A stretch of 64,000 bases of DNA from the NCBI GenBank assembly GCA_947311845.1, contig CAMZMU010000111.1, positions 9,304,626-9,368,625 of the forward strand, written 5' to 3'. Below are positions 12,571-22,756 of the stretch, piece by piece (position 1 is the stretch's first letter; every line of letters begins with the position of its first letter). The position numbers and the translations under genes are program-made. Source of the stretch: Poa pratensis. Its lineage: Eukaryota; Streptophyta; Magnoliopsida; Poales; Poaceae. The notes beneath the pieces are model-generated. The model saw only the letters and a list, made by a program, of their open reading frames with translations, ran no database searches and was not told the origin of the DNA.

Positions 12571-13051
12571 TATAATATAAATTACGATACGTGCGTTTGC
12601 GCGTGCATGTTCACTAGTATTAGAAATCGAAAGACGGCCCTTTATTTCAAAAAAAAAGATACATGTCTAGATCCCTATGAATCAGCCCAAAGAGCTAAAA
12701 ACCCATCTCCACACGTCGTACACGGTAGCACGAGGCATCCGATCCATGCACGCACGAAGGCGGGCACGCAAAGCACAGCGGCCGCAACAGGAACAGAAAC
12801 CGAAAATGCCTGAAACGAACGAGCTCAACCGCTCGTCCCGACAACGCGGGAGGCGGAGGCGATTACGAAAACCTGGCGAGCTCGATCCCAATTCTTCTCC
12901 TGTCGAAATTTCTCTCACTTCGCCCAGCGAATCTCCGATCCCTTCCGTCCAAGAATTTGGCCGAGGACGACGTCCGGCCAGGGCGGCTCCGAGGATCCTC
13001 GGTCAGGGCAGGCGAGGATATATGTAACGGCGTCCGGAGACGGCGCGGACA
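12571..13051. other. Flank and 5' region of the DUF604 gene; second Helitron-like 3' end
   Basis: CGTGCG...CGCGTG (12590-12605) can form a 6-bp stem with two G-T pairs, and exactly 8 bases later comes CTAG^T (12614-12617). This matches the other Helitron ends in the window and suggests an older Helitron into which 10473-12570 inserted. From about 12650 the sequence becomes GC-rich and is probably the promoter and 5' UTR of the gene starting at 13052. No clear TATA box was found. Confidence 0.35.
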
Positions 13052-15042
13052 ATGAAGACCGCCGCCGGGGCAGGCCCCGGCGGCGGCAAGGAGACCATGG
13101 CGTCCTCCGTCCTCCGTTACATCCTACTCTTGCTTCTTCCTCTCACCGTCCTGTACATCCTCTACGCTCTCCACGCCATTCTCTCCTCCACGCCATCCTG
13201 CCCGCCTGATGGTCGTATTATCGCCACCGCCTCCTTTTCCCACGTCACGACCCACAATCATACATCACCGCCGCCGCCTGCCACAGCCATGGTGTCGACG
13301 GCGACGATGCCGCCTCCACCTGCCACAGTCACGGTGTTGACGGCGACGATGCCGCCGCCTCCCGCGATGGTCACAGTGACGACGGCAAGGACGCCGTCGA
13401 CGCCCACACCGCCGGCCACGATCACGGTGTCAACGACGGCGACGACGCTGCAGCACGTGGTGTTCGGCATCGCAGCGTCGGCGCGCCTGTGGGAGAAGCG
13501 GAAGGAGTACATCAAGATCTGGTGGCGCCCTAACTCGGGCATGCGGGGGTTCGTGTGGCTGGATCGCGGTGTGCGGGAGTCGAGCGTACCGGCAGGGCTG
13601 CCGGCCATCAAGATCTCCTCGGACACCTCCGGTTTCCCGTACACGTACCGACGCGGCCACCGCTCTGCCATCCGCATATCCCGCATCGTCTCCGAGACAT
13701 TCCGCCTCGGCCTCCCAGACGTGCGCTGGTTCCTCATGGGCGATGACGACACGGTCTTCCTCCCGGACAACCTCATCGCCGTCCTCGGGAGGCTCAACCA
13801 CCGTCAGCCATACGGACTGAGCTTCAGTGACTTTGCCAGAGACAAAGTCATGTGACTTTGTCTCACTGACCAGTGGGGCCCACCGTGTGTAGGGGCCACA
13901 TGTCAGTGACTCAAAGTCACGTGACTTTGTCTCTGGCAAAGTCACTGAAGCTCAGTCCCAGCCATACTACATTGGCTCCCCCTCCGAGAGCCACCTGCAG
14001 AACATCTTCTTCTCGTACGGGATGGCGTTCGGCGGCGGCGGTTTCGCCATCAGTCAGCCTCTGGCGGCGAGGCTGGAGCGCATGCAGGACGCCTGCATCC
14101 GTCGGTACCCGTACCTTTACGGCAGCGACGACCGGATCCAGGCGTGCATGGCGGAGCTGGGCGTGCCGCTCACGAGGCACTCGGGGTTCCACCAGTACGA
14201 CGTGTACGGGGACCTCCTGGGCCTCCTCGCCGCGCACCCGGTGGCACCGCTCGTGTCGCTGCACCACCTCGACGTGGTACGGCCGCTGTTCCCCAACGTG
14301 CGGTCGCGCCCGGCGGCGCTGCGGAGGCTGTTCGACGGGCCGGTGATGCTGGACTCGGCGGGGGTGATGCAGCAGTCGATATGCTACGACGCGGCGAACC
14401 GGTGGACGGTGTCTGTGGCGTGGGGGTTCGTGGTGACGGTGGCGAGGGGCGTCATGCCGGCGCGGGAGATGGAGATGCCGGCGCGGACGTTCCTCAACTG
14501 GTACCGCCGCGCGGACTACAAGTCGCACGCGTTCAACACGAGGCCCCTGGCCCGCAATCAGTGCGAGAAACCAGCGCTGTACTACCTGGCGTCGGCGCGG
14601 CGCACGGTGGTGCGCACAGTGGAGACCACCGTGACGAGGTACCAGCGGTGGCGCCACCGCAGCGAGATACGACCGCCGTGCCGGTGGAACATCGCCGACC
14701 CGGACGCGCTGCTCGACAGCGTCATCGTACTCAAGAAGCCTGACCCCGGGTTATGGGACCGGGTAATCCTCACCGCGCTCTTTCTTGATATGTCGACTGA
14801 GCATTTCCCTATACTATTCCAAATTCAGATTCAGTTGGTCAAGGCGTTGTTCTTATATTGTTCTGGTCCAGTGACTAACTGACTACTGGTAGCAATACTG
14901 ACTGGTAATCTGCATGGACTTGCAGTCCCCGATGCGGAATTGTTGCAGGGTGCTGTCCTCTCCGAGGAAAGAAGGGGACAGAAACAAGACGATGACCATA
15001 GATGTGGGTGTATGCAAGGACTGGGAGTTCAGCCAAGTATAG
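13052..15042 (+). pseudogene. DUF604 family glycosyltransferase (fringe-like), split by a transposon
   Basis: Two exons, 13052-14762 and 14926-15042 (intron 163 bp, GTAATC...TTGCAG), would encode about 557 residues once the 145-bp insertion at 13814-13958 and one 9-bp target copy are ignored. An N-terminal signal anchor (LLLLLPLTVLYILYALHAI) suits a type II Golgi protein. A Thr/Pro-rich stem with repeated ATVTV motifs follows, then the catalytic domain with the metal-binding GDDDTVF motif (about residue 231). The C-terminus is the family's CCRV...VGVC signature, in exon 2. The frame is open on both sides of the insertion, and I saw no other lesion. With the insertion, translation stops about 14 codons into the element and the downstream frame shifts. 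In-frame ATGs lie at 13052 and 13097; the second has a good plant context (ACCATGGCG). The enzyme's substrate is unknown. Confidence 0.88.
13814..13958. mobile_element. 145-bp Mutator-like foldback MITE with 9-bp target duplication
   Basis: The element has 47-bp terminal inverted repeats (13814-13860 and 13912-13958) differing at one base and beginning GGACTGAGCTTCAGTGAC. It is flanked by the perfect 9-bp direct repeat CAGCCATAC (13805-13813 and 13959-13967). A 9-bp duplication is the mark of Mutator-like transposases. The centre is about 50 bases with no coding capacity. It lies in the coding exon of the glycosyltransferase, 23 codons after GDDDTVF. Near-identical arms suggest a recent insertion. 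Confidence 0.9.
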
Positions 15043-15585
15043 ATTCATTGATTGATTAACTTAAAAATAGACAGAATTGCATAGGTGGTCAGAATTTCTT
15101 TTCTTTTCTCATGTATTCAAACCTGTAAGATACAATAATTTATACAGTACTTTCCTAGTGATAGTACTGAAACCTCCCGCACCGTGCCCAACCCTCTCGC
15201 CACTGCCCGAGGAGGTCGTCCAATGGCGGAGGGCGGCGGCAGGGCATCTCTTCTGTACGTTTTCCCATGAGCACGGCCCTCCATCGTACAAAAATCTGCC
15301 CTAAATCGACGCATCTGCCGCGTGCTCTGTCGCAAGGCCAGTGCTCCTCCAAATCCGGCTATTGGCTCCCGTGGCTCGACCGCCTTGGCTCCGTCCTCCC
15401 ATGCACCTAGGCCCGTCGCTCCAAGTCGCATGTCCGAGATCCCTCTAGCTCGGATGCTGCTCCAGTCAGTGCGCTCTAGGAGTCTCTGCCACTCTCCTCT
15501 CCTCTATACATACGAGGTCATGTGTCCTAGGTAGGCACACGGAGTTGAATAAAAAATCCATGATTTACCTAAAGAAAAACTCTCG
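15043..15585. other. 3' region of DUF604 gene and intergenic DNA
   Basis: Immediately after the stop codon is probable 3' UTR. The GC-richer stretch 15170-15540 holds only short overlapping ORFs on both strands with no recognised domain. I see no RNA gene. Confidence 0.4.
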
Positions 15586-15859
15586 GGGCTTGTTTGATTT
15601 GTAGGCTAGGAAAGACATAGGAATAGGAAAAGTATAGGATTACAATTCTATAGGATTTGGTTTGTAGCAAAATTTGTTTGATTCCAGCAAAGGAATTGTA
15701 AAAAGAGTTTGGAGTGGATGTTAGAATTCCTATAGGAAGTAGTACAAAGATTCCTATGGAAAAAATTCCTGTAAGAACTAATCCTATGAATCAAACCACT
15801 AGCAAAGAAAAAAAATTCCTACAAGAATCTTATGCAGTTCCTTTGAATCAAACAAGCCC
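15586..15859. mobile_element. Tourist/Harbinger-like MITE (274 bp)
   Basis: Ends are GGGCTTGTTTGATT and AATCAAACAAGCCC, a perfect 14-bp inverted repeat. Internal TTCCTATAGG-type motifs also occur in inverted copies. The flanks TCG/TCA do not give a clean 3-bp duplication, so the superfamily (PIF/Harbinger or hAT) is open. No coding capacity. Confidence 0.7.
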
Positions 15860-15879
15860 TCAAGGATTCGTACTTCAGA

Positions 15880-15880
<1 letters not shown>

Positions 15881-15910
<30 letters not shown>
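15881..15910 (+). repeat. Homopolymer run of 30 G
   Basis: Thirty consecutive G bases. The exact length should not be trusted because such runs are unstable in cloning, sequencing and replication. Confidence 0.9.
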
Positions 15911-15911
<1 letters not shown>

Positions 15912-16113
15912 GAAGGTATCAACTTTGAGTATATTAAGTCATGACCGAAGATCTACACGTGGATTCTACGGAATACCTCTTATAACCGACTCAGGTTTAG
16001 CGTTATGTTTATCATGTGTAAACCAACTCGACTCCTTATAACCATAATTCCCACCGTCCATATAAGGGGGAATAGGTGTCACTAGTAGAGAAAACCTTAT
16101 AGGTAGACAGTGA

Positions 16114-16336
16114 TTCTGTGGCGCATCCCTAATCGGTGCGCCACAGAAATAATTTCTGTGGCGCACGAAAGTCACATGCGCCACAGAATTTCAGATTTCT
16201 GTGGCGCATATTGCTATATGCGCCACAGAAATACAGATTTTTGTGGCGCATGTGGACCGTGCGCCACAGAAATGCGACTTATGCGCCACAGAAATGCAAA
16301 TTTCTGTGGCGCATGTGGCCAGATGCGCCACAGAAT
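16114..16336. repeat. Left subterminal array of TGTGGCGCA palindrome units
   Basis: Five direct (TTCTGTGGCGCA) and six inverted (TGCGCCACAGAA) copies lie mostly as head-to-head pairs with loops of about 10 bases, so each pair can form a hairpin. The counts are by eye. Confidence 0.85.
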
Positions 16337-17271
16337 GCCGTTTCAGATGCACAATCTCTCTCTACCTATCCTCTCACAGCCACACACGTCTCACGTTTCT
16401 AAAAAAAAAAGCCACCCAACGCACAACCACACACGCACGGACACACAGCCACACACATCTCTCCCTTATCCCTCGTCTCTTCTCTCCTTCCCGTAGTATT
16501 ACCCCGCCGCCGATCGCCTCGCTCGGTCCCCGCCACCATGCGCCAGCCCGCCGTTCACCTCCGGCTCCACATCTCGCCGCCACTGCGCTCTCCTTCCTCA
16601 CACTCCTCTCGCGACCTTGCCGCTCCAGCGCCGCTGCGTTGCTGGCAGCTGTCGTCGTCGTCGCGCCGTGCCACCACCACAACAGCCCCCTCGTCCGTCT
16701 GGTCCTCGCCGCAGCTGCGCATCGCCGTCAACTCCATCCTCGCGAAAGGAATCATCCTGAGGACACGTCGTTCCAGCGAATCGGCGTTGTCTTCCTCACG
16801 GCCGGCGGACACCGTCGCCTATCGCCGTTGCCTCGGGCCACCTCGAGCCAAACCGAGGCCGCCAGAGGAACCGCCTCAACTCCTTCTTCCTCTCCACCGA
16901 CGAGCGCGTGCTGGGGCGCTCGAACTCGAGCGTATCGAGTCCGTCATCCGGTGGCCGCTCACCGCTCCGATTCGTTGCCTCTGTGCTCCCCAACCTCCTC
17001 CTACCAGCCGGCGCACGGTCTCCATGCGCCCCTCGCACGCGGACCCGCCGCCGGAGTACCACCGCTCGCGCCACGCCGGCCGGTACGGGCACGGACAGCC
17101 GGCGAGCTCGTACGACCACCTGCAGCGGCCGCGGCGCAAAGGGTCCATCCGGCAGCAGTACGGGGCTCGAGCGTGGGAGGTCGGGGAGGGGCGGGGACCT
17201 GGAGCAGCGCGGCCAAGAGAGGGGAGCCGTCCCGGCGGCGGCGGGGCATTTTTTTTAAACTAAACAACACA

Positions 17272-17431
17272 TTCTGTGGCGCATGGTTCACGGTGCGCCA
17301 CAAAATTCGGTGCTTTCTGTGGCGCACGGGCTGGGTGCGCCACAGAATTATATTTTAGTGATGATAATTCTGTGGCGCACCAGCAAAGTTGCGGGTGCGC
17401 CACAGAATACCAAAAAGGTGCGCCACTAAAA
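17272..17431. repeat. Right subterminal array of TGTGGCGCA palindrome units
   Basis: Three direct and four inverted copies, the last degenerate (GTGCGCCACTAAAA), lead up to the CACTA terminus. Same unit as at the left end. Confidence 0.85.
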
Positions 17432-17452
17432 GCCGTTTTCCTACTAGTGTGT

Positions 17453-20384
17453 ATGCCGAGTGGTACGGTGCATCATCCTCGACATACACCATCCCCTCCG
17501 CCATAGGTGAAATCATGCATCTCTCGAGATTGCCAAAAGCACCAACAGATAATCAAGTTGCCAGAAACGGGTTGTTATCGTACTCTATTTGTTGAGATCT
17601 GAACATGTCTAAACCTTATCTCATGTGTGCTACAATCTAGATCGGTCGAGCGTGGCACATCCGAATACAAATCAACCGTCAGTAAAATACCACGAACCAT
17701 ATATATCTCTCTGCTCCACGCATAACACCACCACCATTTATCCAACGAATCCACGGCCCTAGCCTCTCGCGTAGCCATGGAGTCCGGCTGAGCCATGAAG
17801 ACGGCTCTCTCCTCCACACATGGAAACATCCAAGGCCCGGTTTGTCTACGCCACCATATAGTAGAATATGCCACTGGTCACAGGGCCACGGGAAGCCGCG
17901 TCGCTTAGGCTCAAGAGTTCGTTCTAGCGGGAGGCTAAGGATCTCTTTATCATACGCGTGGGGGACAAAGCGACCATTGAAGAAGCAGCGAGAGGCGGGT
18001 AAAACGTTGTCACTGAGTCGTCGTCCGTATGCACTTATGTTTATGTTATCGTTTTTTATTATAAAATGAATAATTGAAAGCATTATTCCCACGCTAACAG
18101 GTGTGTCCCACCACGAAAGCCACCCGATTGGCCAATTATGGACCCTTTGAGCAACTGTGGACTGTATAGTTGTGCCCCACTTGCTCAGTGGCCCATGAAT
18201 TATGCTCACTTGCTCAAGACCCGTAGAACCAACATCAATTCATACTTCTAGCTCCCATTTTCTATGTAAGATAGGAATCCTTAACCCACTCCTCACTCTC
18301 ACTAGATCTCCATGCCGATCCCTAATTGTAGCACTCCCCTCCTTTACCACTAGCCTCTCTCCCACTTCTCCTTCCACCCCACTATCTGCATGCGCAGGAG
18401 ATGCCTTGTAAGCCAGTCGGGGGATGGGGGCTCATATCGTAGGTTCTCACATGGTCTTTCAAGCCGCATCAGAGTTCTCCACCTGTGTTCCTAACCCGCA
18501 GGTATGTTCTTAATCCTCCCTACATACCGTGTTTCATCTTCTTCTTTCTCTTCTTTAATCAATCTTATCTTTTCAGATCCGAAGTGAGGAAATAGACGAT
18601 GCACATGGCCGGCTCGACCTAAGATAGTCATGGTACGTGATCCAATTTGATTTCGATTTTCCATTAAAAAAAGTAGATGACTAACATGAAATAGTGCTTG
18701 AAAGTAAGCTAATGAATTTTACTTGCCCCCAACACGATGAAGATAGGTCAATAAGATTTCATAAAAAATCTTGCCACAATAATTGGTTGAACATGCGTTG
18801 GCGTGCTTAGTTATAAGAGATAAATACTTAAAACCAAAACTTTAGGGGGGCTTTATAGCATTAGAGTTGGGGTTCCTGTCATGGGGTTGACACAACAAAT
18901 GTCATCATAGGGTGAATTGCGTGAGGTGTGGCACTAGGCGATTTAGGTTATCCAGGACGTGATTGGCATACACGATGTATCCACATTCGGCCTCTCGCGG
19001 TGGAGGAAAAGACCTAATACTGCTTGATTGTATTGATGATAATCTCGATAAGTTACGGGTTTACTACTTATAGTCGAGATTACTAGAGCGTAAAGTGTTC
19101 GATCATGGTCGGCCTTATATACAGAACAGGCTCGGGGTTACAAGCTTGTACCCGAGTCGATCGGAGTCGGTGTCTTACTTGGAGTTGACGACATCTTCTG
19201 TCTTGTCTTTCGAGTTGAGCCACCGTATCGTCCAATGACTCCAACTTAAGTCATACTAAATCTTAAGCCGGCCAGTTTGTATGTGTCGGGTCATGAGCCG
19301 TCAATGCCCACCTTGATCTTTTGGATCGTATCTTTTTGTGGGCCCTACCCAGTTGGGTATTCCGTGACAGTTTCTTGATAAAAGACTTGAAAGTCGTGAT
19401 GAAGTGTTATAACCTCACCTGAATTTACTGTTTTAGTAATTATCAATCTCTAATTATAAACCAAATTTGGAACATAGTCAAGAGGAAATGAAAGAATCAA
19501 GAGAAAATACCCCAATAGCTAGCCAATACGGTAACACGTTCACTGCGGGCAATGACGACCACTCGCTAGAATGTCTGACGAACAGGAGGCGATAGATGCC
19601 TCAAATGTTATTAAAACTACTGGTACACAGCAAACTGATCGGGTCTCGTCTAAATAAGATCACACGTATGTAGTAGCACTCTAATACACAATTTGGAGTG
19701 AAGACGTTTGCCAAACAGAACAAACAGATCAGCAACTTCGGATGTGGACACTCCAGTAGTCTAGCACCAAACAAATCAACATAAGGGGAAAATTCAACGG
19801 AAATGACCATTTTTAGCCGAGATGTCGCTTCCAATATCGGACAGGGCACAAGAGTCACGCTACAGTCCACCTTGTTATGATGTTCATCCACAAGGAGCGA
19901 ATATCTAGCACTCACAGTATTTGAGGTGCTTCCCGTGCTACTATTAAAAAAAAAAATGTTTCAAAAAAATCTAGCAAAAAATGTGAGTGTTCACTAAGCA
20001 TGTGTCTACAACCTCCAATTTTTTTAGATCCAAATTCGAAATGAACATTGAGAAACCTGAAAAGACAATACACCCAACATATGTGTAAAATAATCAGAGG
20101 ACCTAAAATAAATGTTTTGAACTATTCGAAAACTCGCTACAAACTCTATGGAACATCCACTTTACTCCCAATAGATGAACTGCCTAAGTTCACCCACATT
20201 TCACATGAAAACATGTTCCAATTCATTATTTATGGAACACTATTAGTAAGAATAGTACTCCCCCTGATCGACAATATGGGTCGTGTTTTGTGATCTCATC
20301 AAGTCAAACGTTCTTAGGTCCAGCCCTCGCTATAGAAAATATTATCAACTTAAGCAACTAGTAATGCATGCATATTCAGTCTAT
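17453..20384. other. Intergenic DNA, old repeat remnants, no confident gene
   Basis: A minus-strand ORF of 176 codons (17679-18209) has no recognised domain. 18960-19390 reads like a degraded LTR or DNA-transposon remnant, with phrases such as GGCTCGGGGTTACAAG that recur in grass repeats; I cannot place it. Near 20255 the text TACTCCCCCTGATCGACAATAT resembles a degraded Stowaway-type end without a visible partner. Confidence 0.3.
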
Positions 20385-20387
20385 TTA

Positions 20388-22039
20388 GAGCATCTCCACT
20401 CGCGGCGTCCAAATGGGCGTCCAAAAGCTGTCCGGACAGGCCCTTTGGGCGCCGTCCGGACTACCTTGCCCATTTGGGCGCCGTCGCTCCCCACTCGCGG
20501 CGCCCACATATTATTCAAATATGAAATTTTGATACGAAAATGCATATATTTCATTGAAATTTCATTCAAACTAACATAATTCATTCAAATTTAAATCTAG
20601 ACCTAGACTAGACCTAGTAAGTAGGGTGGCACGCCGGGCACCGGCAGTTGGGGCAGGCGCCGGCCCTTGCGGCGGCGAGCACAGGACCCGGCGGCAGCTC
20701 GAGCAGAGGCAGTAGAGGTAGCCGGTGGTGGAGGTGGTGGCGGCGGAGCTGGAGGTGGTGGCGGCGGAGGCGGTGGCGGCGGCGGTGGCGGCGGCAGAGG
20801 CTATGTCGGCCTCGATGGCGAGCTGCATGTGGCCGGGATCCCACTCCGGCGTCGGCGGCCAGTCCTCCAAGCCGACATCATCACCGTCAACCTCCTCCGC
20901 CTCTTGTTGAGGTTGCGGCGGAGGAGGTTGCACGCGGCCTCCTTCCGATCTTGCGCGACGAGCCTGCTCCACCGCCTCGTAGCGAACCCTCTCCCGTTCC
21001 ATGCCCGCTGCGAAGTACTCGTCGGTGGTGTTGGTGAGGCCGTCGTCGTCGGAGTCGTCGTCGGAGTCTTCGAGCCAGTCCGCAGGCGGCTTGGGGGCGA
21101 AGAAGGAGTGGAGGCGGTAGGCGTGCTCGAGCTCGACCTGCTTGTCCCAGTACGCCGAGTTCGGCTCGAACCTGGGGTCGTCGTGCAGCTCCGGCGCCAT
21201 CGTCCCATGCACGAGGTGACGTAGTCGAGCCGCGCCTGGCCGGCCAGCATGGGTGCAACGGGGACGTGCACTGGGTTCGTGGCCCATCCCTCTGGGAGGA
21301 CGCAGTTCGCCGGCACCGGCGTGTTAGTGCGGACGAGCTCGCGCGCCTCGGCTTCCGTGAGTTGGTTCGCCGGTGCCGGAGGAGACGGTGGAGGAGGTGG
21401 CGGAGCGTTGACGGCCGACGAGCCTGCCTCCTGCGATGGCCAGCCGCGGCGAGCCATGGCGCTCTGCCAAACCTGGCTGTCACGGCGGCGACGACGGGTC
21501 TCCCTCTGCGCTCGTCTCTCTTCCTCCGCGGCGCGCCGGGGAGAGGCCATGGCTAGGTGTGGGATGGAGATGGCTGTGTGAGATGGTGGAGACGGCGAGG
21601 TACCCGCTCTATATAGCGGCCGGGGAGGCGAACGGATGAGGTCGCCTTAACTCCGGCCGTCCAACGGCTCGCCTGCCACACCATTAACGGCTCGCCTGCA
21701 TTGACGCCGCCGTGGCGCAGACGCTTCCTCGCCGCAGAACGAAGCGTCGCGTCGCTGCGCCCGGCTGGGAAACCGAGACGCCGCCCGGCATTAATGCAGC
21801 TCTTGTCTCACTGCCAGGAGTGGCCCGCGCGTCGGGAGCCGACGTGGCGTCGCGTTTCCTTCCGTCCGGGGCCGCCTCAAGCCTCCCCAAATTGAGGGCG
21901 TGGGATGGGCGTGCCGGACACAAAACTGGGCCGCGCCGGACCGAATTCGCGTTTGGGCGCCGCGAGTGGAGGCGATTTTGTGTCCGGCACGCCCCAAAGG
22001 CGTTTGGCGGCCGTTTGGGCGCCGCGAGTGGAGATGCTC
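20388..22039 (-). mobile_element. Harbinger-like element 1 (1652 bp) with internal ORF
   Basis: Terminal inverted repeats GAGCATCTCCACTCGCGGCG are perfect over 20 bases, and the 3-bp duplication TTA flanks both ends (20385-20387 and 22040-22042). TWA duplications are the PIF/Harbinger signature. Near the right end the phrase TTTGGGCGCCGCGAGTGGA occurs twice as a direct repeat. It carries one GC-rich ORF on the minus strand but neither the DDE transposase nor the Myb-like protein of autonomous Harbingers, so it is non-autonomous. Confidence 0.82.
20571..21550 (-). pseudogene. Element-borne ORF of unknown function (Harbinger 1), frameshifted
   Basis: Starts at 21550 (MASPRRAAEEERRAQRETRR, basic), then a proline-rich linker, then a motif block LPEGW-x2-NP-x2-VPVAP, and after a one-base frameshift near 21210 (a G run) the block PELHDDPRFEPNSAYW, an acidic SDDDSDDD stretch, and a DWPPTPEWDP motif. 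The end is Ala/Thr-rich low complexity. The same motif order is found in the ORF of Harbinger 2 (25582-26453), so it is a conserved element-borne gene and not composition noise. No catalytic motif is visible. A role in transposition is possible but only inferred from location. Confidence 0.55.
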
Positions 22040-22042
22040 TTA

Positions 22043-22756
22043 TGGCAACATATTTATACGTAAATGGTGGATTAAACTATTACTTTCAGAACATGCATGT
22101 CAATGTCCCAAAAGGCCAACAGAGTGACTCGGATGCTGTAATTTTTATGTCATTTTGAAGAAATGCCCGAGTGTTAAAGCTCCAAAACTGAAAGTGGATG
22201 GAGTGGGCTGCTGAGTTCCGCCGACAGAGTGTATAGCCACCCCCTTAAACTTTTCACTTGATTTGAATGTCCCTTCTATTCGGTATGATGAAGTTTAGGT
22301 TTTGGGTTTAAATATATACTAGTTGCACTTAGAAGTGTAATTATGCATTTAGGCTACCGACTCGTGCCTCTTCTTTTATCAGTAGCAAGTAAAATGCTGA
22401 CACTGGCCGATGAGTTCTCATCGTTATCATGGTAGAGGTGGTGGCTACCTATTTTTACCTAATACAGTAAATGTCTATTATCATCACTTACGGCAAAGCT
22501 CCAAAGGAGTTAAACGTTTCCTTGCAATGTGCTCAAACAAGGATAAGCACCGACTACCAAGCTCGATTATTCCGTACTACTCTTTTCACTCGGCGCCAGC
22601 GAACAGAAAGCAAGGAACAACTTGCATAATGGAAAAATCTTCTCCAGGCGATAGAAAAGGCTTGGCATGCTACATCGACCTGATGGTGAAACTCCGGCAT
22701 CCCTATCCACATGGGCACACGCAGGATGCACTGAATTTCAGAGACATATATGCATA
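22043..22756. other. Intergenic DNA between Harbinger 1 and Helitron C
   Basis: A plus-strand ORF of 116 codons (22410-22760) has no recognised domain and no codon bias that sets it apart. Nothing else seen. Confidence 0.3.

Larger units (their letters stand above)
16080..17449. mobile_element. Short non-autonomous CACTA element (1370 bp)
   Basis: Ends are CACTAGTAG(A)GAAAAC and GTTTTCCTACTAGTG, flanked by a perfect 3-bp duplication TGT (16077-16079 and 17450-17452). CACTA terminus plus 3-bp duplication identifies the superfamily (En/Spm). Both ends carry arrays of TGTGGCGCA in alternating orientation, as expected for transposase-binding subterminal repeats. The middle (about 16340-17260) is GC-rich with overlapping ORFs of up to 385 codons that read through the repeats. 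No transposase or other domain was recognised, so these ORFs may reflect base composition or an unrecognised captured fragment. Confidence 0.88.

Noticed and set aside
13258..13945. Long minus-strand ORFs of 179 and 171 codons
   Set aside because: Shadows of the high-GC third codon positions of the DUF604 exon.
16201..17358. 385-codon ORF across the CACTA element
   Set aside because: It reads through subterminal repeats at both ends and shows no domain; treated as composition-driven.
17679..18209. Minus-strand ORF of 176 codons
   Set aside because: Trp-rich but with no recognised domain and no splice or promoter context; not enough to call a gene.
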